Of a stretch of DNA of 64,000 nt, positions 1-10,922 are shown piece by piece. The notes beneath the pieces are model-generated. The model was not told the origin of the DNA. It was given only the letters and a program-made list of their open reading frames with translations, and made no database searches. A program made the position numbers and the translations under genes. Numbering within the stretch: position 1 is the stretch's first letter; every line of letters starts with the position of its first letter. This DNA is from Pictodentalium vernedei (Eukaryota > Mollusca > Scaphopoda > Dentaliida > Dentaliidae), in the NCBI GenBank assembly GCA_031216915.1, contig CM062294.1:26598985-26662984 (forward strand), read 5' to 3'.

Positions 1-151
1 TATGTACAGACTGTTACAATACTTTATATGTACCTTTGTTATCAGGTCATTACCTAGATGTTTGTCATTGCTGTGTCACATACTTTACATTTACATGTCT
101 TTGTCTTGACAAGTTGAGCTACAGTGTCATTGACACTTTCATTTATACCTA

Positions 152-2065
152 CAGTTAAAACAAGAAGTCCTGTCGATCTGCTCATTAATCTACGCGTTAT
201 GACCACTGTAAGGCTATCAAATTCTGTACATATGGCCTGTGCACATGCAATGTTTCAGCCAATAGAGCTCCGGGTAACCCGGAGGTCCATTGGCAGAAAC
301 ATTGCCTGTGTTTGCTATGAGTAAACAGGAGAACCTACTGTGCTTTGGATGCCATTTGATATGCCAATTGTGCACAATTCTTATGTGTAATTAAGCCTAG
401 ATAAGCGCACAGTTCATGACAGGACTTCTAGTTATACCCCACGCAGCAAAGTTGCGGGGGTATAATGTTTTTGACTGGTCCGTCCATCCGTCAGTCAATC
501 CTACTTGTTTTCCGGACTTTTTTTCTACACGCTTCCAGATATTGAGCTGATTTTTGGTATGTGAGTCTAACATGGTGGCCTACAGATCAAGTTTGCATTT
601 TGTTCCGCTCCACTGATTTTTACCAAAATTACGGCGCTTGGACTCTGAAAAATTCATCAAAATTACAGTTTTCCGGACTTTTTTTCTACACGCTTCCAGA
701 TATTGAGCTGATTTTTGGTATGTTAGTCTGACATGGTGGCCGACAGACCAAGTTTGCATTTTGTTCCGCTCCACTGATTTTTACCGAAATTACGGCCCTT
801 GAACTTTGAAAAGTTCATCAAAATTACAGTTTTGCGGACTTCTTTCCTACACGCTTCCAGATATTGAGCTGATTTTCGGTATGTTAGTCTAACATAGTGG
901 CCTACAGAACAAGTTTGCGTTTTGTTCTGCTCCACTGATTTTTACCGAAATTACGGCCCTTGGACTCTGAAAAATGCATCAAAATTACAGTTTTCCGGAC
1001 TTTTTTTTCTACACGCTTCCAGATATTGAGCTGATTTTTGGTATGTTAGTCTGACATTGTGGCCTACAGATCAGGTTTGCATTTCGTTCCGCTCCACTGA
1101 TTTTTACTGAAATTACGGCCCTTGAACTTTGAAAAGTTCATCAAAATTACAGTTTTGCGGACTTTTTCCCTACACGCTTCCAGATATTGAGCTGATTTTT
1201 GGTATGTTAGTCTAACATGGTGGCCTACAGAACAAGTTTGGGTTTTGTTCCGCTCCACTAATTTTTACCAAAATTACAACCCCATAGACTTTGAAAAGTT
1301 CATCAAAATTACAGTTTTCCGGGCTTTTTCTCTACATGCTTCCAGATATTGAGCTGATTTTTGGTATGTTTGTCTAACATGGTGGCCTACAGATCAAGTT
1401 TGCATTTTGTTCTGCTCTACTGATTTTTACCGAAATTATGGCCCTTCGACTTTGAAAAGTTCATCAAAATTACAGTTTTGCAGACTTTTTTCCTACACGC
1501 TTCCAGATATTGAGCTGATTTTTGGTATGTTAGTCTAACATAGTGGCCTACAGAACAAGTTTGCGTTTTGTTCTGCTCCACTGATTTTTACCGAAATTAC
1601 GGCCCTTGGACTCTGAAAAATGCATCAAAATTACAGTTTTCCGGACTTTTTTTCTACACGCTTCCAGATATTGAGCTGATTTTTGGTATGTTTGTCTAAC
1701 ATGGTGGCCTACAGATCAAGTTTGCATTTTGGTCTATTCCACTGATTTTTACCGAAATTACGGCCCTTCGACTTTGAAAAGTTCATCAAAATTACAGTTT
1801 TCCGGACTTTTTTTCTACACGCTTTCAGATATTATCGAAATTACGGCCATTTTAGTATGTGAGTCTACCACAATGACTTACAGATCAAGTTTGCGTTTCG
1901 TTCTGCTCGGCTGATTTTTGGCGAAATTACGGGCCCTGGACTCTGAAAAATACAAGTAACAGATTTTCGGGTCATTTTCCTAATAATTACACTTTTCCGA
2001 GCTTGAAATATCGGGGCGCGTGGGGGTATGTGAGCGTGCTCACTAAGGTTCTATATTTTTAACTG
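152..2065. mobile_element. TA-flanked MITE (family 0), copy 1, split by an insertion
   Basis: Palindromic non-autonomous element whose ends read CAGTTAAAACAAGAAGTCC on the left and the short remnant TTAACTG at 2059-2065 on the right, with TA at 150-151 and 2066-2067 as target duplication. The middle (about 230-310) folds into a hairpin around CTCCGGGTAACCCGGAG. The left part is 152-433; the last 7-10 bases lie at about 2056-2065. In two intact relatives (40,439-40,752 and 45,027-45,340) these parts are contiguous. TA target and TIRs suggest mobilisation by a Tc1/mariner-type transposase (inference). The two short palindrome-derived ORFs inside are not genes. Confidence 0.8.
434..2055. mobile_element. 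Pearl/Helentron-like tandem-core element P1
   Basis: Starts with ATACCCCACGC and a GC hairpin, followed by a TCCGTCC-type microsatellite stretch (478-500). Then come about nine imperfect copies of a core repeat of roughly 150 bp, recognisable by CACGCTTCCAGATATTGAGC and TTACGGCCCTT. It ends with GCGTGGGGGTAT, an inverted match of the start, a perfect small hairpin GTGAGCGTGCTCAC (2030-2043) and a short tail. Microsatellite plus tandem cores fits bivalve pearl elements, which are regarded as Helentron derivatives (established knowledge; assignment is inference). It lies inside a MITE between two T's, as expected for Helentron-type insertion. No coding capacity is seen. Confidence 0.65.
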
Positions 2066-2067
2066 TA

Positions 2068-4290
2068 TATGATTGTTTTGAGTAGATGACCACTGGTGTT
2101 GAAATGGTCTGTTGACTGATTAATTGTGACTCTATTATAAAATAACTGGACCCCAAAATTTATCAGTTGATTATTCAAAAATATACTTCTGATTGCTTTG
2201 CGGTACATGCACAGCTATTCTTTTCAGGATGGAACAATATTCCTGAAAACTATACTCAAAAAGTACCATTCAGGATGAGCTATTGTGATCATCCATAGTC
2301 CGTGAACATGGCATTTGCACCTTCTCATCCAAAACCGCTGAAGTGATTTCAGTTAAATTTGAGGTTATTTTTTGTTGTGACATTGCATTTTGTTTTTGTT
2401 CGAATCAACTTACCATGCCCCATAGTGAGAAGGTGGGGGAAAATGTTCTAAAATTTTGAAAAAATCTTCCACTCATGAACCAGAGGGTATAATGACTTGA
2501 TATTTGGTCTTTAGCTGCCTTTGAGGTGTAGAATCAAGTTTGTTCAAACAAAGTTTGTGGAGCCATATTTGCTTTTGTAATGGAGGGACAAGTTTTTTAG
2601 CCAGACTCTAAATTTCTATTTTCCAAACCGGTGGCCCAGTTTGAACCAAATTAGGTATGTGATATTATTGAGTTATAGGTACTTGATTCATGCAAAAAAC
2701 AAATTTCCTGTGTCTCCATGGAAATCCCAGGAGCTAAAAATAGAAATATTTTCAAACGCCCATATATCCCAAACCACACTGAACAGAAAACTATTATTTG
2801 GTATAAAGCATCATTAGGACCAGTAGAATGGAGTGGTAAAAAGTTGCCATAGGTTGTGTCAGGGTGTTCTTGGTGGGGGGAGGCATAAACAAAAAATGCA
2901 GAGTCAGTATTTGGGCAAAATTGTTCTTTTCCAGAACCACTGATTAGAATCTTTGGTATTTGGTATGGTATACAACATCCCTAAGGGGAGGTGTGGGGGA
3001 AGGTGTCAGATACAAGTTTGTTAAAATTAAGTCCTTTGGTTTATATATTGAACTCAATACAGGTGTCTGAATTTTAACTTTGGGCAATATGTGGAATAAT
3101 CTTTAAAAACCACCAGTCAGAATCTTTTAATGTTTAGAATACATCATTGCTATGAGGGTCAATTTCAAGATTGTTCAAATCAAGTCCCTCAGTTAATATT
3201 TGCACTTCCTATGAGGGCCCAAATTTTAACTTAGTGTTTTATGGGGGATAATATTTAAAAATCTTCTTCAGATCCACCAATCAAAATCTTTTGATATTAG
3301 AGTAAATGCTAAGTTTATCTCTATAATACAGGGAAGTGATACATCCCTGTTAATTGAATACTCCTGTTAACTGAATAATTTTCATTGGCAAGGTAGCTAT
3401 TCAATTAACAGGGTTCCACTGTAATATGAACTCCAAGGGAGCACAAATTTCAGCTAAGTGCAATATGAGGAATAGTCTTTAACCCTTTACCCAACGCAAA
3501 CAATATCAAAAATTATTATTTTAAATACCATTTTTTCAAATTTTTCAAAAAATTTCAACAAAACCATATAATGTTACCCCTCGATGGAACGAGCTCGACG
3601 AGCTCGTTGCAACGAGGGGTCACATGATATGGTTTTGATGAAATTTTTTAAAAAATTAATATTTTTTCAACTGCTGAATTTGCATATCACGCGGGCGGAT
3701 GCGAGCGATTCGTTGGGTAAAGGGTTAAAGATCTTTTTCATATCCACCAGTCAGAATATTTTAATATTTGATATACAGCATCCTTAGGAAGGTCAGATCT
3801 AAGTTTGTTCAAATCAAGTCTCTGGATTAATATTTGTACTCCCTGTTGGAACCCAAATTTTAACTTAGTCCAATATGAGGAATAATCTTTCAAAATCTGC
3901 TGCTTGAGATACAATCAGAATCTTTAGATATTTGGTACACAGCATCCTTTGAGGGTTCAGATTCGGTTTGTTAAAATAAAGTCCCTGGATTGTTATTTGT
4001 GTTCCCTCTTGGGGAAGTGTAAGGGGTCATATTTTGACAAAGTGCAAAATTGGTAATATTCCCCCAAATCTTCTTCTCCAGTACCACCATTTAGAATCTT
4101 TTGATATTTGATATACACCATCCTTTAAGTTTGTTGTTTAAGTTAAGTCCCACCAAGGTTGATATTTGGATTCCCTTGTTTTCCATTACTGAAAATCTGG
4201 GCATTATTTCTGTGGTAGCATCCTAATACTAGAGAAAAATCTCACATGATCATCAGAGTTTTAAATAATTAAACAACTTCATTTCTCTGT
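2068..4290. repeat. Degenerate tandem/dispersed repeat region
   Basis: No gene seen. Phrases such as CACCAGTCAGAATCTTTT, TTGATATTTGGTATAC and GTTCAAATCAAGTCCCT recur every 230-270 bases between about 2,450 and 4,200, so this is an old tandem array that has drifted. Around 3,335-3,425 sits a short piece with CTGTTAATTGAATA motifs ending CCACTGTA. This resembles the right end of the Tigger-type non-autonomous element at 19,143-20,055. A TTAA MITE (3,479-3,728) interrupts the array. Confidence 0.55.
3479..3728. mobile_element. TTAA MITE, family 1, full-length copy
   Basis: Terminal inverted repeats TTAACCCTTTACCCAACG and the reverse complement at the other end. The interior is almost fully palindromic, centred on GAACGAGCTCGACGAGCTCG. 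TTAA at both borders and TIRs beginning CCCTTT fit a piggyBac-type non-autonomous element (inference). This 250-bp copy is the best reference for the split copy at 29,787-37,147. Confidence 0.8.
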
Positions 4291-5207
4291 ACAGTAGAAC
4301 CTGCCTGAGCGACCACCTGACGTAAGCGACCACCTGCTATTTATGACCGCATTTGCAATGCACGGATTGGTTTCACATTATATTGTCACTGTCGTCAGCG
4401 ACCACCTGCTGGACGCGACCACCGACTGCTTTTTTGTGTCCAGTTTGTCGATTTTTACCTGTATTTTGCGACCATTTTCAGCTTGAAGATCGTCACCAAT
4501 CGTTGTGTTATCAAATACGTTTCAAATCTGTCCCATCTGACTGTTTTGTATTTATGCTATGATATTTACACATATACTGGTATAAAGAATAAAAATTAAA
4601 GAATTATTTAATTATGTTGTGTTTGTTTATTTTTTGTCATTTCCCAGTTCCCGGTTTCATCCTAATTCCCTTTGCACGTGGCGAAATTTACTGTCAAATT
4701 TATTTATTTATAAATGCCCTCAATAAAACATGCTTTCCTTACCTATAAGCTAAATGTTTAATCCAGATTTCGATGTGCTCGGGGCAGAGCACAGTGAATA
4801 AATCACAATTTCACTGGACGAATTGGGTCGATGTGTTTGGAAAAAAAACAGCAGTGAACATTGATTCGCCGGTAGGTGTCGCTCGTACTTTTAGAATAAC
4901 AGCTGTTTTTGACAAGTAATCTGTATGCAGGGTAAAATTCACCCAACAATGACAGTGCTGTCACAACAGGGCACTAACAAGCTGACCGCAATTGAAAAAA
5001 CTGAGTCATCTTGATTTTGTTTTTTCAACACTAAAGGGCAAAGTTCTGCTAATTTTCATTACAACGCTGTAAAAACACAGCTTGTGTCATTAACTCAAAC
5101 AAGCTCACAAAAATTTTAATTACTGAAAGAACTATAACAGATGTTTGGTACAGAATAGCTTGTCGGCCTTCTTTGATTGTACGCATACCGACAGACAAGA
5201 AAAGACA

Positions 5208-6527
5208 ATGATGGCTTCGAACGTAAGCTACCTGTATCTACCAGTACAGATAAATAGCAGGATTTTTGCAAATCTTCAAGAAAAGGCGATAATTGCGTCA
5301 TATGAGATGGGACATATTGACTTCACAGCGTCAAATGGGTGGCTGGAAAGTTTTAAGAATCGGCACAACATAAAATGCAGTGTACTAAGTGGAGAATCAG
5401 CCGGTGTAAATGAGCAAACGGTGGACGAGTGGAAAAAGCGCCTTCCTCACACTACTGAAGGATATTCTTTAGACAACATATTTAATGCTGACGAAACTGG
5501 ACTTTTCTTCCGTGGGTTGCCAGATAAATCATTAGTTGCCAAATGTGATGATAGGAAAGGAGTAAAAAAAGCAAAGGATAGAGTTACATTGCTTATCGCG
5601 TGTAGTGCGTCAGGTGAAAAGCTCAAGCTTCTCGTGATTGGGAAATCGAAAAATCCCAGGTGTTTCAAGGGCTGTAATTTAAACAGTCTGGGTGTATCGT
5701 ATCATGCAAACAAAAAGGCTTGGATGACTAGTGAGATATTTACTTCGTGGTTAAAGAACGTCAACAATGATATGAAACAGAACAGCAGGAAAATTCTTTT
5801 GCTAATAGACAACTGCAGTGCACACCCAGATGTCAGTCTGAGCAATATTAAACTGTGTTTTTTGCCCGCTAACACTACTTCAAAGCTGCAGCCATGTGAT
5901 GCTGGCATAATACAATCTGTGAAACTTAATTACAGAAAAAAGTTTCTTAGGCATGTTGTGTGTAAGATTGATGAGTGCACTAGTGCTACGGATTTTGCAA
6001 AATCTGTCTCTTTATTAGACGCAATTATGTGGGTGAAATTTGCATGGAGCAGTGTAAGTAGCAGCACAATACAAAAATGCTTTGCCAAATGTGGACTTAG
6101 GGAAACAACTTCGGAAACTGTGGAAATTCCGGATGATAGGGACAGTGTTGATGAGGAGGCTGGCAAGCTACTTATCGGCATGAGTATGGACGATTATTGT
6201 AGTTATGACGATTGTGTACAAACTTCGCCCGAGGTGGAGAATATTGATTGGGAAGTTCCCATTCTAAAGGGTCAGACAACACTGAATTCTGAGACTGCAG
6301 AAAGTGACGAAAGTGACCAAGAAACAAATAGTGACAGTGTTGAACCAAATATCACATTCTCGCAGGCTATTGAACATTTGAATCAGCTGAAAAAATTTGC
6401 ATTGCACTGTCACAATGCAAGTTTGATGACAGACATTATATCTTTAGAAACAACATTAGAGAAGGATTTTGTAACTGTAAAGCAAAAACAAAGTAAAATT
6501 GATAATTTTTTTCCTAAGAATGTATAA
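5208..6527 (+). CDS. Tigger/pogo-family DDE transposase (N-terminally short)
   Basis: Predicted cut-and-paste transposase of the enclosing element; it would bind the element's ends and catalyse excision and TA-specific insertion in the nucleus. From the first ATG the protein is 439 residues; the frame is open from 5,145 but without an earlier ATG. Residues about 20-65 match the second half of a CENP-B-type helix-turn-helix (TASNGWLESFKNRHNI). A DDE_1 domain follows, with catalytic Asp in NADETGLFF, in LLLIDNCSAHP and in NTTSKLQPCDAGI. The C-terminus is acidic and ends in a lysine-rich tail. Full-length relatives have another 60-80 N-terminal residues (first HTH). I cannot find these in frame upstream, so either an upstream exon exists or the copy is truncated. 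The ORF is otherwise unbroken, suggesting recent activity. I am confident of family, unsure of start. Confidence 0.85.
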   Translation: MMASNVSYLYLPVQINSRIFANLQEKAIIASYEMGHIDFTASNGWLESFKNRHNIKCSVLSGESAGVNEQTVDEWKKRLPHTTEGYSLDNIFNADETGLFFRGLPDKSLVAKCDDRKGVKKAKDRVTLLIACSASGEKLKLLVIGKSKNPRCFKGCNLNSLGVSYHANKKAWMTSEIFTSWLKNVNNDMKQNSRKILLLIDNCSAHPDVSLSNIKLCFLPANTTSKLQPCDAGIIQSVKLNYRKKFLRHVVCKIDECTSATDFAKSVSLLDAIMWVKFAWSSVSSSTIQKCFAKCGLRETTSETVEIPDDRDSVDEEAGKLLIGMSMDDYCSYDDCVQTSPEVENIDWEVPILKGQTTLNSETAESDESDQETNSDSVEPNITFSQAIEHLNQLKKFALHCHNASLMTDIISLETTLEKDFVTVKQKQSKIDNFFPKNV

Positions 6528-6559
6528 ATGTGAAGTGTAAAAAAAAATAATGTTTTGAT

Positions 6560-7345
6560 TCTCAGGCCCTCCCTCGTTGGATTTGAACCTCCTCACATCT
6601 CAGACATGTGGTTTCTTGTTGCCCCCCCCCCCCCCCCACCCCACCACATATAAATCTGTAAATTCGGAATGTTTTTTGTCTCAAAAATATATTTTATGAC
6701 TCCTCTATGAGGCGTGATAAACTAGATTTTTCAGATCAGAAACATCTCAGACATGTTGTTTCTTGTTGTCCCCGCCCCCCCCCACCACATATAAATCTGT
6801 AAATTCGGAATGTTTTTTGTCTCAAAAATATATTTTATGACTCCTCTATGAGGCGTGATAAACTAGATTTTTCAGATCAGAAACATCTCAGACATGTTGT
6901 TTCTTGTTGTCCCCTCCCCCCCCCCCCCCCCCCCCCCCACCACGTATAAATCTGTAAATTCGGAATGTTTTTTGTCTCAAAAATATATTTTATGACTCCT
7001 CTATGAGGCGTGATAAACTAGATTTTTCAGATCAGAAACATCTCAGACATGTTGTTTCATGTTGTCCCCCCCCCCCCCCCCCCCCCCCCCCCCACCACAT
7101 ATAAATCTGTAAATTCGGAATGTTTTTTGTCTCAAAAATATTTTATGACTCCTCTATGAGGCGTGGTAAACTAGATTTTTCAGATCAGAAACATCTCAGA
7201 CATGTTGTTTCTTGTTGTCCCCTCCCCCCCCCCCCCCCCCCCACCACGTATAAATCTGTAAATTCGGAATGTTTTTTGTCTCAAAAATATATTTTATGAC
7301 TCCTCTATGAGGCGTGATAAACTAGATTTTTCAGATCAGAAACAA
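6560..7345. repeat. Five tandem repeats with poly-C tracts inside the Tigger element
   Basis: A unit of 143-154 bp is repeated, recognisable by AAATCTGTAAATTCGGAATG (starting near 6,652, 6,795, 6,947, 7,101 and 7,252), CTCTATGAGGCGTGATAAAC and ACATCTCAGACATGTTG. Each unit holds a C tract of about 9 to 27 bases. Length variation between units lies almost entirely in the C tract. It lies downstream of the transposase stop and has no coding sense. Confidence 0.85.
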
Positions 7346-7982
7346 TCTTTTTTTCCCAAAGTCTTGGTCATTTCATACCAGAACGAAACAACCAGGGTAC
7401 GAAACATCTCGGATACCAAACCACGCATCCCTTTTCAGAGACCATGTACTAATTCCCATGTACTAATTTCCTTATCAAAATTCTTCATGCCAACTCCCAC
7501 CGAACGTCTTCCCAAAATGGTCGTTGTCCATTCTTCTATAAATATGTTGCATTTTATGTAGAAGATCAGCTTTCATTTTTATACATGTATTCTCGTACTG
7601 CGATAAATAAATTAAAATGAAAAAAATTGTTGTTTCTTTATTTTAACACAAACCCAAAAGATGTTGAAAAAAACGCCCCCCCCCCCCCTCCCCACACGCG
7701 CATACATTCTGTCAATTGTGATGCCAGAGGCCCTTTTTCAAGCTGTGCCTTTGTACCAAAGCCATCAGCTTTCACCGTGTCGGTATATTCCGTTGCCTTC
7801 TCTCCACTAAGCGAGAGATTGAAACGGAATCTCCCGACCTCGTGATCGCCTGTTAGCACGTGCAATTCACGCACAGCCTACTTTTCTCTGATGTTTACTT
7901 CCTCATTACGGACTTACCTTGGATTCTGGGGTTCGATTATGCTTCCCATAATGTGGTATGACATGAAATAATTATCATTTAA

Positions 7983-8158
7983 TATAAACAATTCAATAAA
8001 GAACTAAATACCCACCTCAACGTTTTAGAAAACAACAACAAATTTTATTGACATATATGTTTTAATAGTTTAATATAAATGATTCAATAAAGAACTAAAT
8101 ACCCACCTCAACGTTTTAGAAAACAACAACAAACTTTGTTGACATATATGTTTTAATA
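7983..8158. repeat. Tandem pair of about 85 bp
   Basis: Two near-identical copies of a segment containing CAATAAAGAACTAAATACCC and AACAACAACAAA, each ending in TATATGTTTTAATAGT. Non-coding part of the Tigger element's 3' half. The stretch 7,346-7,982 before it shows no supported gene. Confidence 0.75.
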
Positions 8159-8361
8159 GTACATTTACACGTGGTACAAGTACATCTGTGATCAAAACAA
8201 AATGATACAAACGAAAATAGGTTAAATGGGCCCCTATCAGCAACCTTCTCGTCAACGACCACCTGTCATTAACGACCACTTTTGGTAAGTCCCAAGGGTG
8301 GTCGCCCATGGCAGGTTCTACTGTAGTGTTAACTAGTCATTTATGGTAATTAAATCCTTCT

Positions 8362-8612
8362 TTAACCCTTTACCTAACATTAAAAGCAGACAACACTTTC
8401 AAAAAACATTCTTGAATAACTAATTTTGCTAATTTTTTGATTCAAAATCATAGGTTATGACCCCTCATTGGAATGAGCTTGACCAGCCCATTCCAAAGAG
8501 GGGTTATAACCTATGTTTTTGAGACAGAAAATGAAAAAATAATGAAAATTAATTGGCAACTTTAAAGAATAGCGCTGGTTTGTTTTGGACATTACATTGG
8601 GTAAAGGGTTAA
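8362..8612. mobile_element. TTAA MITE, family 1
   Basis: Ends TTAACCCTTTACCTAAC and GGGTAAAGGGTTAA, and a central hairpin around ATGACCCCTCATTGGAA. The central arms have diverged (GAGCTTGACCAGCCC), so this is an older copy. Confidence 0.75.
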
Positions 8613-8743
8613 ACAACTTTGGTGAGGTGAGTGCCTCAGGCTCCATGGGGTCTCTTGTTTGTAAAATGACACTTGGTAAGTATTGCCAGAGGTGTAAGTC
8701 CTCCAAAATATGCAGCATTACCGGGCATTACCGATTATCACGC

Positions 8744-8993
8744 TTAACTGGTAGAGTGCTAACTTACTTTTGGTCATCAAAATTTGTTGATATGTCTTTG
8801 CCTTGTTAGAATTTATGGGAGAGTGCCCATTGGCACTCTCCCATAAATTGTAACAAGGCCAATCCTTGAAGACTAAATTGTTTCACTTCAAGGATAATAT
8901 GAAATACATCCACTGAATATGAAGCCTTTAAGATGGGTTACCTGCACTTCAGATTAAAGCCCAAATATGGGCTTCCAGCACTCTACCAGTTAA
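8744..8993. mobile_element. TTAA MITE, family 2, full-length copy
   Basis: Ends TTAACTGGTAGAGTGCT and AGCACTCTACCAGTTAA, giving a TTAA target and TIRs starting CTGGTAGAG. The centre is a strong hairpin (TTATGGGAGAGTGCC pairing with GGCACTCTCCCATAA). Relatives occur at 28,694, 41,208, 43,060 and 55,047. Non-coding. Confidence 0.8.
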
Positions 8994-9711
8994 TATCTTC
9001 ACAATACTTTCTGTAGTAGTTTTTATGCACCTACAACAAATATTTAGGGGCATCTTGTTTTACCCCTGTCCATCCATCTGCTGTCCGCTCATCTGCCATC
9101 TTCCCTCCATCCATCCATCCGGCCAGCCATCTGGCACTCCATCCATCCGAATGAATCTAGGGTACATTGTTTGGGTATTAATTCCTCTCACAGTTTATAA
9201 GCTAGGACTTTTTTATATCACAGTATGTTTGTACATATACCAGAGGTGTGCATATTGTCAGAATTTTAATTTGCTTCAATATTTCACACAATTACAGGTT
9301 CTTGAAAGATTTCTTTTAGAATTCCATCTGTATGGTATGTGGTTTGTCTGGCTAAAGTACATGGTAGAACTTGTAGGGGCATTATATGTGTCTTACATAC
9401 ACAGCACATGTATGAGTAACGAAGCTTTATCTGCTCTTCAACCTGCTGTGTCCGCATACTGTGCAGGGGAATGCTTCATTTTTAGTTCTCCCTGGAAGTA
9501 AATAGATAATCACCTTAACTGTCGCACATTAAACACAGCCATTAAATAATAAAAATAAAATAAACTGATAATCAGTTAAGGAAATTTGAGGAAGCGAGTA
9601 GAACATTTATGTTTTATTACTTTCTAAACAAAATACAACTGGGTTACATTTGCATAATTTCAGTAGGTAGAATTTACGTTATCTGTCCTATTTAGTGTGG
9701 GTTATATTGTA
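8994..9711. other. Dispersed repeat-like stretch, no supported gene
   Basis: A TCCATCCATCC-rich microsatellite (about 9,068-9,150) follows GGGGCATCTTGTTTTACCCC. This layout resembles the start of the pearl-like elements, but no tandem cores follow. A 158-codon frame from 9,025 runs through it; its low-complexity start and lack of any recognisable domain make it unlikely to be a gene. 9,500-9,711 shows nothing. Confidence 0.4.
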
Positions 9712-9932
9712 TTAATCTTTTACCAACAAGAAAAACGCCATTCATTTTTTTTTCTATTTTCACTTTTTGCTTCCAAAACATAGGTTATGACCCCTCATTG
9801 GAACGAGATCGACGAGCTCGTTCCAATGAGGGGTCATAACCTATGTTTTGGAAGCAAAGATGAAATTTTTTTAGTTATACGAGGATGTTTTTTCCAAGTG
9901 CCGTCTGCAACTCAAGTTACGTGATGGGTTAA
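9712..9932. mobile_element. TTAA MITE, family 1, diverged ends
   Basis: The central arms are well paired (ATAGGTTATGACCCCTCATT and its complement around 9,780-9,845), but the terminal repeats have decayed to TTAATCTTTTACCAAC and GTGATGGGTTAA. Confidence 0.65.
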
Positions 9933-9984
9933 AAAGTCATACTAAGTGGCTAATTTGTGCGTGTGTGTGTCATATGATAAATAG

Positions 9985-10121
9985 AATACGAAATGAGTGT
10001 TTTTCTCATATAATATTTATGAAACTCATCCAAATTTTCCGTTTGGGCTCGCCAGAGGTTCGCCAAAACAGAAAATTCTTAGACTTGTTTCATAAATATT
10101 ATATGAGAAAAACACTCATTC
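9985..10121. repeat. Palindromic element with 32-bp arms
   Basis: AATGAGTGTTTTTCTCATAT and following bases to about 10,023 are repeated inverted at 10,087-10,120. The 60-base spacer has a short CG-containing core (TTTGGGCTCGCCAGAGG). Probably a small MITE that lost recognisable flanks. Confidence 0.6.
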
Positions 10122-10136
10122 CATTTCCTCTATTTT

Positions 10137-10735
10137 TTACTTTCCAAAGTGTGATTTACTGGGATTTCCAGGTTTGATTATAAACAATAACTTCACAAGT
10201 GAATTATGCAATCAACAATTGTGTCATGTATCCGTGTGCTCAAATGAAGACACTTTGCCATGGGTGTAATGGGGACTTCATTGTTTTTTGTTCTTTTAAC
10301 ATGAAAAGCAGACGACACTTGCAAAAAAAATTTCTTGAATAATTATTATTTTCATTTTTTGTCTCAAAAACATAGGTTATGACCCCTCATTGGAACGAGC
10401 TTGATGAGCTCGTTCCATTGAGGGGTCATAACCTATGTTTTAGAGACAAAAAAGGAAAAAAATAATGAAAATTAATTGGCGATTTTTGAGAATAGCGCTG
10501 GCCATTACGTTAGGTAATGGGTTAAACAATATAATTATTGTTAATAATGAAAAGTAATAAACAGAGTAATCGCTTGACTGGACTGGTTACGTGAAATAAT
10601 TATTTGAGGCATGACTGTGAAATAATTATTCGAGGCATGACTGTATTGTAAAACACTCATGTGCATCCGCGCACTCATATTTGTACAAAATCCCTCACGT
10701 AACCAGTCGAGACAAGCGATTATTCCCTGTATAAT
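10137..10735. repeat. Composite dispersed repeat, copy 1 (pairs with 44,261-44,833)
   Basis: Nearly 600 bases, beginning TTACTTTCCAAAGTGTGATT, match 44,261-44,833 throughout, including a family-1 MITE at the same internal position. The right part is a separate palindrome (GAGTAATCGCTTGACTGGAC near 10,558, complement near 10,690-10,722). The shared nested MITE means the two were copied after the MITE had inserted. Confidence 0.7.
10296..10525. mobile_element. TTAA MITE, family 1, nested in the composite repeat
   Basis: Central hairpin around GAACGAGCTTGATGAGCTCG. The right end GTTAGGTAATGGGTTAA is kept. The left end has lost about 12 bases relative to the sister copy at 44,423. Confidence 0.7.
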
Positions 10736-10877
10736 TAACTTGTTAACTTGTGGCTAGAAGCCACTATCAAGGCTTTCAAAAAATGAGGGTACCAGAGCAA
10801 AAGCCAACATTTTCCTTGTTTATGTTTCATATTGAGTCAAACACAAATAATATTTTGTTTATATAAATTAGTTTTAT

Positions 10878-10922
10878 CACAAATTATTGAAGAGTGCCTG
10901 TGGGCACTCTTCTATAATTTGT
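10878..10922. repeat. Short hairpin, possible MITE core
   Basis: ACAAATTATTGAAGAGTGCC pairs with GGCACTCTTCTATAATTTGT around a short loop, directly left of DIRS copy A. It resembles the core of family 2 MITEs but lacks their ends. The rest of 10,736-10,934 shows nothing else. Confidence 0.5.

Larger units (their letters stand above)
4292..8323 (+). mobile_element. Tigger/pogo-like DNA transposon, complete
   Basis: Both ends carry CAGTAGAACCTGCC inverted repeats followed by subterminal GCGACCACCTG motifs (left 4,292-4,420; right 8,240-8,323), with TA on both sides (4290-4291 and 8324-8325). The TIR sequence and TA target are typical of the pogo/Tigger branch of the IS630-Tc1-mariner superfamily (established knowledge). 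It carries one transposase ORF (5,208-6,527). Downstream of it are five homopolymer-C-containing tandem repeats (6,560-7,345) and a tandem pair of about 85 bp (7,983-8,158). At 4.03 kb it is longer than usual for Tigger because of these non-coding repeats. Confidence 0.85.

Noticed and set aside
7638..7874. Second gene of the Tigger element on the minus strand
   Set aside because: 78 codons ending in poly-Gly from a C tract; no recognisable domain.
9025..9501. 158-codon ORF
   Set aside because: Begins in TCCA microsatellite, no domain or codon pattern of a gene, lies in repeat-like DNA.
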